Shown here piece by piece: positions 11,601 to 26,600 of a DNA stretch of 64,000 nucleotides. Source of the DNA: Sipunculus nudus (taxonomy: Eukaryota; Annelida; Sipuncula; Golfingiida; Sipunculidae); the NCBI GenBank assembly GCA_026874595.1, contig CM049306.1, positions 93,797,642-93,861,641 of the forward strand, given 5' to 3'. Both the position numbers and the translations under genes were made by a program. How positions within the stretch are numbered: position 1 is the first letter of the stretch; the number at the start of each line of letters is the position of its first letter. The notes beneath the pieces were generated by a model. The model was not told the DNA's origin and made no database searches. It worked only from the letters and a program-made list of their open reading frames with translations.

Positions 11601-14600
11601 TGCCCCCCCTACCACAAAATCCAGAAAGCCGTCCCAGTTGTATACATATGCAAAATTTAAGGCAGATAAGTCAAACCACTACATGTATATGAGTGATTTT
11701 AGCCCGTGGCAGACAATCAGATGGACGCTGAGCAAAAATGGTTGCATGTGACGGCACCAGTTTTGCGTATGATAAAGAGCTATGTGAGAACTATACACAT
11801 GCAAAACTTTGGCCCAATCGGTCAAACGGTTCCAAAGATTTGAGCTTGGATGTCTGCTGCATAAACTAGAATGCAGGTGGCTCCACCTGTCATAAAATCA
11901 AGAGAGCTGTCGGGGATGTATAAACCTGCAAAATTTTAGCCAGATTTGTCAAACCACTGCTGAGATATGAGTGATTTTATCCCATGGCAGACAAACAGAC
12001 AGGAGCTGTGCAACAATGGCTGCAGGTGGCACCACTAGTTTTGCGTATGTTATAAAGCTCTCCAAGGGCTACATTTGTGCAAAAAAATTTTCCTGATCGG
12101 TCAAACGGTTCCCGAGATATGAGCTTGGATGTCTGCCGCGTAAACGTGAATGTAGGTGGCGCCACCTGTCATAAAATCAGAAAAGCTATCCAGGATGTAT
12201 ACGCATGCCGAATTTCAGGTGAATTAGTCAAGTCACTGCAGAGATATGAGTGATTTTAAGCTGAAAACATAGTATCTGCAAAACTCTGTTTTGGCAGATA
12301 CAATTACCCCTATTTCACCTTATGCTACACATAGTTATATAAATACACAAGGTATGAAATGACTGACGGAGAACCCTGAGGGACCTGCTGTATAATCTAT
12401 CCATTTCCAACCTACCGACAGCATGGCAATGGCACAAACTTGTGCACATCTTGCATGCACATAAAAATGAACAATATTGTTCCATCTGACACAAAACCAA
12501 CTCGTGTTACTGTTCCTGTGTGTGTTTAATTAGCTGTTTAATTAGGCTGAGCGGACAGCATTTGAGGGTCTTCGACTCCATGCAAGTCAGCTTGGCCCGA
12601 ACAGCTTCCAAGCACCATCGTGAGATTGTTATTCAGCCCCACACTGTCCGCTCAGTCTGATTAAACAGCTAATTATATGCGACCAGGAACTGTAACGTGA
12701 GTTAGTTTTGTGTCAGACAACACCATTTGGTTCAATTTTATGTACATGCAAGCGATAAGTTTGTGCCATGCTGTCGGTAGGTTTGAAATGGATAGTTTAC
12801 ACAGCAGGTCACTCGGGAGTCCTCCATCAGTTGTTTCATACCTTGTGTATTTATATTACTATGTGTAGCATAAGGTGAAATAGGGGTAATTTAGACATGT
12901 TTTAATGGTGATTTTTAAGGGTCTGTGATATAACACAGAGAGCATCAGAAGCTTTACTGTTATATATAAATATAACAGGGTCAGAAAAACACAAGTGTAA
13001 TGTGGGCCAATTTTGCTCCAGATAACATCAGCCACCATTAACCCACCAGGGGCTCAGATATGTATAACAATATAAATTCTGTGATATACATCTGCACAGA
13101 ATAGTGGTGTAGTTGCCATGCAATCTTGCTCCATCATACCTGAGTGAACAAACCAGCTCAGTTGCTGGGTATGTTATCATAATATGCCGGAGAAAGTTAC
13201 TGCACATGACATTACAAAATATAACAGGGGTGGATACAGGATTTTAGAAAGGGGGGCCGGGTATGGAAGGGGATTATGGGACTGAGCATCTAATCCCACA
13301 ATGTAGCATCTTTTTAGAAAATTTAGGCTGTAATGGTGCAAAATCTGTTTTTTGGTATCAAGCACTTATTTTTCTTAGTTTCCAGATTTACAAAAAAAGG
13401 GGGGGGGGGGCCTCTAAATGTGCCCTTGTATAACAATGTCACTACATGACTGTAGAACTTACATGTGACTGGTACACATTGTCTCTTGTCTATAGGTTTG
13501 GGCCATGAGCTTCCCGGGCCAGCAAACTCCACCTGTAAAAAAATATATCATCACCCAGTCAATGACACTGGTGGTCTCATAAAATATAACATACCTAGCC
13601 AGTAAAAACAGATGGTCTCCTTACACATAACTTCACACAGTCTGTAAAAAACAGCTGATCCCATAAAACATAACATACCAGTTACACAGTAGGTAAAATA
13701 TTTGTTCTAAATAAGTAATGAACATCTCACTATTACAAGTGTGAACTCAAGATTACATATTTGTTGATAAGGGGAAAACATTAACCATATCAGTCACATC
13801 AATACTGGCAGGATGTTAGATGAAAACTTAATTGTTTCTTCTTTAAATAGATGTCTTTTGTTATCTGTAGGGTTTTTTTCAGCTGTGCTGTATTTATTTA
13901 ATTATCTAATTATCCATTAATTATCATTTTGTTAATGTATATTTGTATATCCTCATTTTGTATGCAGTATCTTATCTTTTTAGTGGAAACAACTTACAAG
14001 AAAAAAAAGTTAATACATAATCCTTGTTAATTTACTGTTGATATGTTAAACACATGCAAGCATACAACTGTTAACAGATTAATAACAGTTGTACACAGAG
14101 GCATTAGTACATTTTAATAAATCTCCCAAATAAGGAATAATTTTTTAAAGTACAAACAACATATGCTACAGGTAATGTGTTATAGACATGCAAAAATGAC
14201 ATTAAGGGAAATCATATAATCATAAACAAATATATGGATGTAATACAAGCACATATCTGTGACATGCAGGTGTAATGTTAGTCTCTTCTTGATTAAAGTG
14301 ATAACATTAAGAAGGTTTAATCAACTGAATGTTAACTCAAATTCCTGGTGTCATGGTATTTGAGTGAGTGATCCCAATGCGGAAACATTATGATATCATG
14401 TTAGCTAACCAATATCTTACCACCCTTTCTTAAATATTAAATGTCAGCATACAATGTACTGTGACAATGACTTCAAATACTATCTTCATGATTTTTTAAA
14501 ACAATTTCATTTACAAGGTTCTGTTGCAGTAAGAAACATGCATGAAAACATCTTTGCCAAAAATTAGAAATTTTGTCAAAAAATCCTCAACACTTCTGAT

Positions 14601-17600
14601 TTATCCTGTTACTTGTGTAGTTTGGTCATCTGGGTCTTCTATGAATTCAAGCTGACCAAAGAGGGGTGAAAATGTTCTATGACAGAATAAGTCATGGTAG
14701 TCATAGAAACCAGATTTCCTAATCCTTAATACCTGTGCTAAAACTGCTTCGTGTGAAAACTACTGTGCTGAATAATCTGAGAATGTGTAAAACTTATTGC
14801 AAAGGCAAATGATAAGAAAACCGAAAAGTGTGCGTCTTTAATCTATTTGCTATCTACTAAGCCCCTAAGTGACAATTTTATATCAAGTAATGTGTTCTAT
14901 GTAAACTGGCAAGTTCATATCAAGGCAATCAATTTTAGGACATATGGTTCATCTGGCTAATTAATTGTCATTAATGGTGGGATTTGGGTCCCATTTTATA
15001 ATCAATCACTGGTTTAAGCAAACTGACTGATGATCAATAAATAATAATAAGTTTGGACATTACTTCCAATATCTGTAAATCTGTACAATGAACATGCACT
15101 TCTGGTGCATTTTAACACAGTTCCATCAATAATTTATAAAATCTCATAAAAAGTTCTCCGCTAATTCTCCAGATGACTGCCATTTCCTTGGAGGTTTAGT
15201 AAATCCTTTGGTCTTGCTACCACAGTACCATGAATCATCAAGGATGGTATTTGGTTGTCCGAATTCAGAACTGAAGTGTTGAATATTACTAAAGAATAGA
15301 AGAACCTGCTTGGCCTGTAACATGTTGACAATATGGGAAAAAAATACTCATTATTGTGATGTAATCGAAAGTTGCTTTTGGAGGCTGAGTGAAAGAAACA
15401 GTGACTGAATTTTTATAAAACTTGATGATTTCCCACCATAACTGTCATTACCAAGTTAGGATCCACTGGACCTTCCCATTTGTATTTGTGCTTAATCTAG
15501 AAGATGGAAATAAACATTTATACCTATGTAGGATATATAAGGCCACAAAAAAAAGGTATGGTTCTCAGGCACATTTTTTCAGAAACCAGGGTTGGCGCGC
15601 AATATTTTATTTATTACCTTTTATTTGTGTTTCGACAAGAATGCCACGTGATCAGGGATTAGCATGAAAATAACAGAATATTTTTGCTAAACAGGTGAAA
15701 GCACTTCATAACAAAGTAAATCTGATCAAAATTGTATTTTTTTAAAATTTTTTTGAAAGATGAAAGTCAAAATAAAAATTTTAAATGCAGGGGGGGGGGG
15801 AGTTAAAACTGACATGGGTGGATGCAGCCTATTTTTTTCCCTAATAACTTTTTATATTTGCCTGATTAACCACTGATATGATAGATTAGGTCTGATATAT
15901 CAGGTGAAGTGGAAATGACCAATTATTAAGTATAAAAATCAAACAAGATTCAGTAAAAATACTTGGCAAAACCATTTTGCTTTATTTTTATCCATCAAGC
16001 ATCTAAGAAGGAACCAGATGACCTTTGTGCATTGTAGTGGTTTTTTTAATAGTTACATGCATGAAACCAAACATGGGTAGGGTTTAGACACAATATTCAT
16101 TAAACAGGTGAGATGGCTGAAAATCACATGCACAGGGCAGGGTCACCATAAAACAAAAGCTATACAATGTTAAAGCAGACAAGAGGAATGTTATTATTTT
16201 GATATGTTATACCAGATATAATCTTGTGGTGCTATTTGAAAGAAATGTTTTAAAAAAGGACCAGTGAAAAAATGCATTTTGCCTATAAATTAAAACCAGA
16301 AGACGGGACTTGGGTCAATAATTTAACAAATGAGAAAATGTGCCAAATTGTTGAAGATTTTTACCATATAACCAAAGGAAAAACATTAGACCCTGCTTCA
16401 CTATTTGCTTTGTTATGTAGCAAAAAACCTAAAGACCAGGTGACATAACCCATAAATTGTAAAATTCATGCTATTTAATTGAAATTCTTTTCCATAACAA
16501 GAAAACTGATTAAATTGCAAGAAGGAAAGATTGAAGGATTTTACATGCATCAGGTCCAGTACAAGGAAGGATAAACGAAACAGAAGCAAACATTAACTGA
16601 AATGCTACAAATAAAGAAGGGCTGCTCCTTTATGACGTTTGAAAAGCGCACGTGGTGGCATCCCAAACCTTGCACACGAAGCACCCTGGGACACACAAAC
16701 TGTCACCTGTTCTACTAGTGTAAATCCTTTGATGCCTTTCTGTCCGACAAAGCCCCACATGTCCCTGAATTGCATATTCTGTATCATGCCACTCCCCAGG
16801 TCCCCTAGGATATGCTTGGCGTGATCTGACAGCCTACGCCATGATAAGTCAAAGTTAGTTCAGTGTCATATACCAGACAATGATCAAAGTGGGTTAATCC
16901 AAGGTCAATGGCCAAGGTCAAGACAACTGCTTGCAAGGTCTCAGCCAAGGTCATATCCAAATAGTGGACGCTTTTCATTTCATCAAACAATTCTGGTAAA
17001 ATATAGCAATTTAGGCAGGCAAATTATGAAATTTCATTTAGCATAAAATAATTATACATCCAGTTTAATGAAAAACTTTGTGACTAATGAACAGTCCACT
17101 GGTTTTGAATATTTTGGCCTATCCCTGCCGGCAGCTGTAAGTGCCTCATGCAAAAGATGCCGCGCTTCTTGCCGTCACAGGAACTCCGGGTTTTGTGTGA
17201 AAGGGTGGCAAAATAAGATCAAAGATATTGAAAGATTATGATAAGAAATGTACAGAATTTCAACGCCTGAACTACCTGTATTAAATATACTACCCTCTGG
17301 CTTTTGTGAATCAACAAATTTGTCTAAGAATAAATCAATTAAGCAAATCAATGATATATAATCATATATAAAATGTGAAATTAAACACTCAATAAATCAA
17401 TCCACATGCACAATCATGTGAAACCATTTCTCATTTAGATCAATCTTTGTGGTTCCTGGTGACCCAATTTCACAACATACTGGTAATTCAGGCAAGCGTA
17501 TGAAGCATACCAAGAGATATATGGCTGAGGCAGGTCAAGAATGGATGGAGATGGCCTTTGGCAGGCTCCTAAGCCAAACAAAAGCTGGTGATTCTTATAT

Positions 17601-20600
17601 ATAATGTTAGATAAATATTTGGAGGGAGGGTCTGTATAGCATGCTTCATACATGCATGACTTAGCATGAAAAATTAAAGGATACTATTCAAATTAAATAA
17701 ATTATGGATGGTAAAAAAGTTAAAATTACTTCTACAAAAATATTGAAATGGAAATAAATTTTAGTGCCATTTGACAAATACGGTAATTAATAAAATTATA
17801 ATAATGCCATCCAGCCATGCAGGAAGCCTCACCATGTGAGTATAGAGAATGAGAAATAATCAACAAAAGCACATCTGACTTGTGATCTTTTTGTAAGGAA
17901 ACAACTTGTGATGCAAACATTTTTGTGATTCATCTCACGTGAATTTTAAAACCTCTGCATGCAATCAAATTATTTGGAACATTGAACACAGAACATTCCA
18001 TGGCTGATATTTGCTGTATACTTTGTTTCACCACTTGTCCCCATTTAATTTTAAACCGCCACTAAGAGTGTGTGGATTCATATACTGGGCAATGAGAACT
18101 ACAAGTGTACAGTCTCCCTCATATTTTTTGTTCTGATTTTTATTCATGGGGAAAGTTAAAGAAGTGAGTGGGATTATGGGAAGGCAGAATCCTTCACTTT
18201 CTTGGACAAGCTAAGTTATATTAACCTTGCTCACCAAAAATAGCAGGTTATACAACACTAGAAATGGCCATCTGGGTTTTATGTTAAAAGATAAGGGTTC
18301 ATGTCAACATTAGTTTGATGGCTTTGTTTAATTTCAGAGCAATTTACAAGACTTCAACAGGGAAATTATATTTCATGCAAAAGATTATTTTTGTGGTACG
18401 AATTTAAACAAGGGACCTATGGGTCACGACGCTCAGCTGTTATATATGATAAAAAAATATTATTTAGAAATGAGGCACATGCTGGTTCTGTGTGGTAATA
18501 AATATAAGCTGTATTATGAGTTGTTGTTGTTTAGCTTATGTATGATTTTTATAGTACCTTTGGAGACAAGGAAGAGGATTGATTTCATTTATTTTATTAA
18601 CAATTGGAGTACTATTGTCACACAGATTTTGACTTGGCCATATAACTTATAAGCAGAACATATAATATAAGAGTTTAACTATTTATTAAAAAAAAATACA
18701 AATATTGTCCCAAATATAATTTTTATTAAAAATAATAAGAGAATCATATGATTGTTTAAAATGAAATATAACTGATATGATTATTAAAATAATATTAAAG
18801 AATATATTAATGAATGCATTCATGAATACATTTTGAAAGTATTTGCACGAGTATTCATATACTTTCATTTTTACCTGAATTCCCATTCTTTATGCAAGAA
18901 ATTTTATAATGGAGTACATAATCATATTCGTATTTAAATACAATTACAAAGTATTCGCACCATGTCTGGTATTTATTCAATTTTCACCAAACAATGATGC
19001 TGAGAATCAGAATATACAAAATTCACACATTTAAATAATGATCATAAGTACCTGGTTTTATGGCTTTTATTTATATTAAAAAATAACTGTAAAAAATTCA
19101 TTTTGGACTAATTTCACATCAATGTACACACTAGACACAGTAGGAATCTAGATTAATATTATCAACTGCATCTTTGTCTATCATTAATTTCCTTCATATG
19201 ATCCCTAATGATTAGTAATGAATAATATGATTTACTTCTTTATCATTAAAATTGAACTGAAAAATGCCATAGGTGACTGCATGGTGTTATTTGGAATATG
19301 TGACATTCTACCCATCGATACCAGATTCTTATATCATCAGCAACTGCAAGTTAATTTCCTGTTATTATAAACTAACAAATTCCTTATCTATTTTTCTTTA
19401 ATTTGTTATTAAAAACCAATAAAAATTTATTATTTTGTTGTTTATTGTTATGTTGTTGTTTAAAACTACTAGATGAGTTGGGTTGGACACCTGGATCAAC
19501 TGTGGCTGGCCATAAGCTGCCTGGATTCCTGTATGCCTCGCCTCAAGTGTGCATAATTTGATGAAAGGTCAACAAGGTCAACATACAGGTGACTCAAGAG
19601 GGGCTGGAGAGAGCCAAAGTCTGACAGGGTCTCATAAAAAACATTAACAAAAGCTACAATTTTTGGCCAATTTCTTTCAGCTTTCTAAACTAAAAAGCTG
19701 AAATCCTTATGTGTGCATGATATGAAAATTATATCAACAGTGCTCACGGGAAACAAACGTGCCATGGTCACAGTTGGGCAAAATTTAAGGTACTAATTTT
19801 ATATTTATACTAATAACTTATAAAATTTGAAAAATTCAGAACAAATTTTGGGTATTCAATTGAATCTTGATTAAATAATGTTACATCCCTGACAAAAAAA
19901 TCTCTAGCAATGCCCTTGTTAAGGGAGTAAATATATTTCTTGATTTTTTACAAAGTGCATTATGTTTGGGCCCATAACTTAAAACAATTACGCAATACTG
20001 ACATCATTCTGGGATGTGCATAGAGAATGAAAAATATGTATATTGTTTATGATTAAAGTCAGATCAGTGGTTTTGATATTAGGCAGTCTTGAAGTGTAAC
20101 AATGGGTTTTTAATGGAAAACGAAGTTTTTCATTAATATCTCGAAGGTATTAAGTCCTAGTGACCAAATTCTTGGCATGGTAGGGGATTTTGGAGACATC
20201 TAACTGTATGCTGAATTTAAGGAACTAAGAGCTGAAGCTGGGGAGCTGAGCTTTTGCAAACAGCATAACACTAGCTTGATGTAAACAATATGTTACAAGG
20301 TGCTTGAAAACTTGATTAAAATCTACAGTTTTTGATCAACTGGTTTCAAATTTTTGGTGTTAACAGTTGAAATGCTGACAAAAACATGCTGTGAAAATTA
20401 AATCCACAGTACTTACAGGAAAAAAACGTGCCATGGTAAAAGTTGGGCAAAATTTAAGGTACCAATTTTTTATTTTTATTTATATTTTAAAAAATTTAAA
20501 AGATTTTCATCTAATTTTGGGTATACAATTTAATTTTGATTAATTAAAGTTATATTACTGGAAAAAAGGTCCACAGCTTTAACATTTTTTGTGTTAAGTG

Positions 20601-23600
20601 ATCAAATATCTTTCCTTATTTTTTTCAAAATGCATTATGTTTGGGCCCAGAACTTTTTTAAATTAAATAATACAGACATAATTTCTGGCATGTACATAGG
20701 AACTATATAGAGGAATATTTATGGTAAATATGAGGAAAAACAGATGAGTGGTTTTGATATTAGGCAGTCCTAAACTGTGAAAATAGGTTTTTAATAAAAA
20801 ATTAAGGTTTTTCCTTAATTTCTCAAAGGAACGAAGTTGCAAAGACCCAGTTTTCGGCTTGGTAGGAGATCTTGGGGACATCTAACATTATGCTGAATTT
20901 TGGATTCCTAGGTCCTACGGTTTCAAAACATGCCACATCTACGGACGGACGGACGGACGGACGGACGGACGGACGGACAGACGGACGGACGACGGACAAT
21001 GGACCACGACTATAGCTCAGATGACTTATAGTCAGCTGAGCTAAAAATCAATGTCTGAAAAAAACCTACTTTATAAGATGTTTAATCAATTCTATGTTTG
21101 TGAGGATTTTTTCCTGTTTTCCTTTACTTATATATCACAGTTAAAAAGAAAAAAAAAAATCCTGAAAACTAGGAAGACACAGTGATGTGAAACAACAGTA
21201 TAACAGCTTAATTTGCAAAAAGGCAGAGGGATTAATGGTAATTTAATGGTCATGCTCAGATAAGAAAGTCAAAGGTCAGTTGTGCTTATGTCTATTCATA
21301 AGATAACAGCAGGAGAGACAGGAAGGCCGGCCGGTCACCTGTTCTATGCCTGAGAATCCCGTTAAGCCTTTCTGCCCAACAAAACCCCAGACATCACGGA
21401 AGTTGAACTTAGTCAGCTGACTGCTCCCCAGGTCCTGGAACAGCTTCTTGACATGCGCATTTGTACTGCGGACACGAAGATACCGTTATTAATCAGGCAA
21501 TGTGTTAGTCATGAACCAATCACATTAGTATAAATCACTATAAGCCAGGTGAGACATTATATCACACCTTATATCTGAAAGGTAAAAACTCATATCAAAA
21601 TCAGCTGTTTATGTCATCATTAAAGTACAGTCAAACCCTGTCTCACAATCACTTCACTTTGGTGACCACCTCAAAACAATGACCACTTATTCATGGTCCC
21701 AAATCTTTTGTTGCTCTTTATATAAGAACTTGTTTAGATGACAATATCATAAATAGGACCACTTTATGGTGATCTTTATTTTGAGGTTTTTTACTTTATA
21801 AAAGAAAACCTGTAATGGCACGGCAATGTTATGGTGAGCAATAATATTAAATTTACAGAAGTTAATCAAGGTTGTCCCACTGAGGGGACAAAGTATGAAC
21901 AGTGACTGAATAGAATATAATCTAGTGCCTTATCATTTTATAAATAGTGGTTCTATTTTTGTTCTAATGTTATTTACCATAATAATAAAATTCAATTTAT
22001 TCTATTCTTTTTTTTTATTAGGGTAAAGTGACTTTTTGAGGAACCTCTTTGCTAAGAAATAGGTATCTATCATGTCCTTTATGAACAGCAGCATCCCTTT
22101 CCCAGTCCTCATCCTTAACACCTGACACTTACTTTTTGGATGCATCATCATGGGTTACAGCTGCAACTATTTCTCCTGGGTTAATCATCTCCAGGAAAAT
22201 CTCCAGGTTACTTGCATCTGTAACAAGCATAGCTGGGTGTGAACTTATTAGCATTCCTCGAGTCTAAGTTTAAATCATACTGGGTGACCAGAAAACTGAT
22301 TTATTACACCCCTGCCAGGCAGGAAGATGTTATATTTTTTCCCTGGCTGGTTGGTTTTGCATTTAATGTTATCAACTGATTTTAAAAAAAGTCTTGTGGA
22401 GGGTTAGGGTAACACCTGAGGAACAATCCCTTAAAGATGCCCATTCACCAAACTTATGTTTAAAGGGGCCTATTCACCTTTTTTTTGAAAAAGAATTTAT
22501 GTGATTTCTGGCTTCCTCTGTGTTTATTTTAATGATCTAAGGGTAATTCTGGTTGTGAAAAGTTTTGCAGCCTTCATAAGTATGCAGCCTTCATAAAGGA
22601 TGTGTGAACATGTTTATCAACAACGTGTTGCAATCCACCATTTGCAAAGCTCTGGCTTATCTGAATAGCTGCTTGATGCCCCTGTTAAAATTGTTTTATT
22701 TTGGTGGGCTCCAATATATCATAAACATGCTGATATAAACAAAACAAGCAGCCTGTGTGCAGTGATATCCACTTATTCTGGCCTATTTTTTTGTATGAAA
22801 GCTTCAGGGGATTACCTTTTGTTTATAAAGGTCAGATAGGTGATTAGGCCCCTTTAATTTTTTTTTCAGGTAATGGGATCACCACAATATATTTGAATTC
22901 AAATTATAATATAACAATGTCAAAAGGGCTATTCTTTTGTTCCCAGTAGAGGCCACCCTATTCACTGGTATAAGCAGCAGTGTTTGTTCAGCATCTTACC
23001 AGGTGAGCCTCTGTTACTGAAGCAGTAGACTGTGTATAACACATAAGAAGCTTGGTTAAGGGATCTGGAGAGTGGGGGACAGGGTTCAATATAGTCATAT
23101 ATACAACAAAACAATCTAGATATCAGCTAATCAAAGTGTTGCCTTCATCGAGACAATGAACAGTAGAATCTTGAATATCAGATTCATTTGGGGGCAATAA
23201 AATTTGTTCAGATATTTGAGGTTTACCATTTTTTTCCATGTATGTACACTATTACTTCAGGTGTACATGAGCATATCAAGGTTTGATTCACATATAACAA
23301 TCCAGTTATGTTATCTCATCAGAACATATTTTTTCTAAATTTTATATTTATTTAAGAAAAGCGATCTATTTACAATAATTGCAATCTATTATGGAAATAT
23401 GCATACAGCTTACAAGGGTAGCATTTATATTCAATGAATTGACTGTCTTGCTCAAATCCGTCACAATGAATGTTTGCACATGGCACGCTTTTAAAAGATA
23501 AGCTAACTAGTGCTCCCATCTGCAGGAAATAATCAAAACAAGGCTGACAGTGTTATGTCTGTACACTTACAGGTGATTGGATGAGTGCATGCATGCGCTG

Positions 23601-26600
23601 TGACGGCTAAGGGACTAAAGCACTTAAAAACACACAAGCTTAGTTAGACACGCTGATCTGGCAATGTATTATTCTTCACTGAGAAGTGAATGCCACTCAG
23701 GAAGTAATCCTGGGAGTCACATTCCATATTTTGGGTAAAATATATTTTCAAAATATTCTTTTTCTATACTTTTAGGTTAATAGAGGTAAATTTTGGTTCC
23801 TTAATTTATATTTTGGAAAAAAAAAAGATATTCAAGATATTGATATTCAAGGTTTTTTCTGGATAATATGATTTCCTTGCATGTGCATCCATATTCATTT
23901 GTGATCAGTTAAGTAAAAATACAACAATTTAATCAATAATGAAAGAAATCGACCTATCATTAATACAATTAATTAATCAGCACACCTCTAACAGACACCC
24001 ACACCTACCTTCTGCATAAGTATCAAAATGACCAACTTTATATAATTAATTAATCAGCACACCTCTAACAGACACCCACACCTACCTTCTGCATAAGTAT
24101 CAAAATGACCCACTTTATATAATTAATTAATCAGCACACCTCTAACAGACACCCACACCTACCTTCTGCATAAGTATCAAAATGACCAACTTTATATAAT
24201 TAATTAATCAGCACACCTCTAACAGACACCCACACCTACCTTCTGCATAAGTATCAAAATGACCAACTTTATATAATTAATTAATCAGCACACCTCTAAC
24301 AGACACCCACACCTACCTTCTGCATAAGTATCAAAATGACCAACTTTATATAATTAATTAATCAGCACACCTCTAACAGACACCCACACCTACCTTCTGC
24401 ATAAGTATCAAAATGACCAACTTTATATAATTAATTAATCAGCACACCTCTAACAGACACCCACACCTACCTTCTGCATAAGTATCAAAATGACCCACTT
24501 TATATAATTAATTAATCAGCACACCTCTAACAGACACCCACACCTACCTTCTGCATAAGTATCAAAATGACCAACTTTATATAATTAATTAATCAGCACA
24601 CCTCTAACAGACACCCACACCTACCTTCTGCATACGTATCAAAATGACCAACTTTATATAATTAATTAATCAGCACACCTTTAACAGACACCCACACCTA
24701 CCTTCTGCATAAGTATCAAAATGACCCACTTTATATAATTAATTAATCAGCACACCTCTAACAGACACCCACACCTACCTTCTGCATAAGTATCAAAATG
24801 ACCAACTTTATATAATTAATTAATCTGCACACCTCTAACAGACACCCACACCTACCTTCTGCATAAGTATCAAAATGACCAACTTTATATAATTAATTAA
24901 TCAGCACACCTCTAACAGACACCCACACCTACCTTCTGCATAAGTATCAAAATGACCAACTTTATATAATTAATTAATCAGCACACCTCTAACAGACACC
25001 CACACCTACCTTCTGCATAAGTATCAAAATGACCAACTTTATATAATTAATTAATCTGCACACCTCTAACAGACACCCACACCTACCTTCTGCATAAGTA
25101 TCAAAATGACCAACTTTATATAATTAATTAATCTGCACACCTCTAACAGACACCCACACCTACCTTCTGCATAAGTATCAAAATGACCAACTTTATATAA
25201 TTAATTAATCAGCACACCTCTAACAGACACCCACACATACCTTCTGCATAAGTATCAAAATGACCAACTTTATATAATTAATTAATCTGCACACCTCTAA
25301 CAGACACCCACACCTACCTTCTGCATAAGTATCAAAATGACAAACTTTATATAATTAATTAATCAGCACACCTCTAACAGACACCCACACCTACCTTCTG
25401 CATAAGTATCAAAAGGACCAACTTTATATAATTAATTAATCTGCACACCTCTAACAGACACCCACACCTACCTTCTGCATAAGTATCAAAATGACCAACT
25501 TTATATAATTAATTAATCTGCACACCTCTAACAGACACCCACACCTACCTTCTGCATAAGTATCAAAATGACCAACTTTATATAATTAATTAATCAGCAC
25601 ACCTCTAACAGACACCCACACCTACCTTCTGCATAAGTATCAAAATGACCAACTTTATATAATTAATTAATCTGCACACCTCTAACAGACACCCACACCT
25701 ACCTTCTGCATAAGTATCAAAATGACCAACTTTATATAATTAATTAATCAGCACACCTCTAACAGACACCCACACCTACCTTCTGCATAAGTATCAAAAG
25801 GACCAACTTTATATAATTAATTAATCTGCACACCTCTAACAGACACCCACACCTACCTTCTGCATAAGTATCAAAATGACCAACTTTATATAATTAATTA
25901 ATCAGCACACCTCTAACAGACACCCACACCTACCTTCTGCATAAGTATCAAAATGACCCACTTTATATAATTAATTAATCAGCACACCTCTAACAGACAC
26001 CCACACCTACCTTCTGCATAAGTATCAAAATGACCAACTTTATATAATTAATTAATCAGCACACCTCTAACAGACACCCACACCTGCCTTCTGCATAAGT
26101 ATCAAATGACCAACTTTATATAATTAATTAATCAGCACACCTCTAACAGACACCCACACCTACCTTCTGCATAAGTATCAAAATGACCAACTTTATATAA
26201 TTAATTAATCAGCACACCTCTAACAGACACCCACACCTACCTTCTGCATAAGTATCAAAATGACCAACTTTATATAATTAATTAATCAGCACACCTCTAA
26301 CAGACACCCACACCTACCTTCTGCATAAGTATCAAAATGACCAACTTTATATAATTAATTAATCAGCACACCTCTAACAGACACCCACACCTACCTTCTG
26401 CATAAGTATCAAAATGACCCACTTTATATAATTAATTAATCAGCACACCTCTAACAGACACCCACACCTACCTTCTGCATAAGTATCAAAATGACCAACT
26501 TTATATAATTAATTAATCAGCACACCTCTAACAGACACCCACACCTACCTTCTGCATAAGTATCAAAATGACCAACTTTATATAATTAATTAATCAGCAC

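Noticed and set aside
12563-12645. Small RNA gene in the loop of the foldback element
   Set aside because: A B-box-like GGTCTTCGACTCC is present but has an extra base, with no A box and no cloverleaf; probably just the centre of the palindrome.
16707-16833. Third ILEI domain
   Set aside because: Only the 127-nt exon is duplicated. No second copy of the 110- or 85-nt exons was found between 16.8 and 21.3 kb, and phases fit an alternative exon instead.
17120-17200. GC-rich patch on the minus strand that could encode a short Cys-containing peptide (SCDGKKRGIFC)
   Set aside because: It loosely recalls the POMGNT1 Cys linker, but there are no splice borders in the right phase, and the linker is already provided by exon 15.
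17450-17600. Open stretch on the plus strand (AEAGQEWMEMAFGRLLSQTK)
   Set aside because: No supporting splice sites, no recognised family, opposite strand to the gene. Possibly a transposon fragment.
18010-18150. Minus-strand stretch EGDCTLVVLIAQYMN resembling an ILEI strand
   Set aside because: Weak similarity, no matching splice borders, and the exon 12 to 13a/13b model leaves no missing piece for it to fill.
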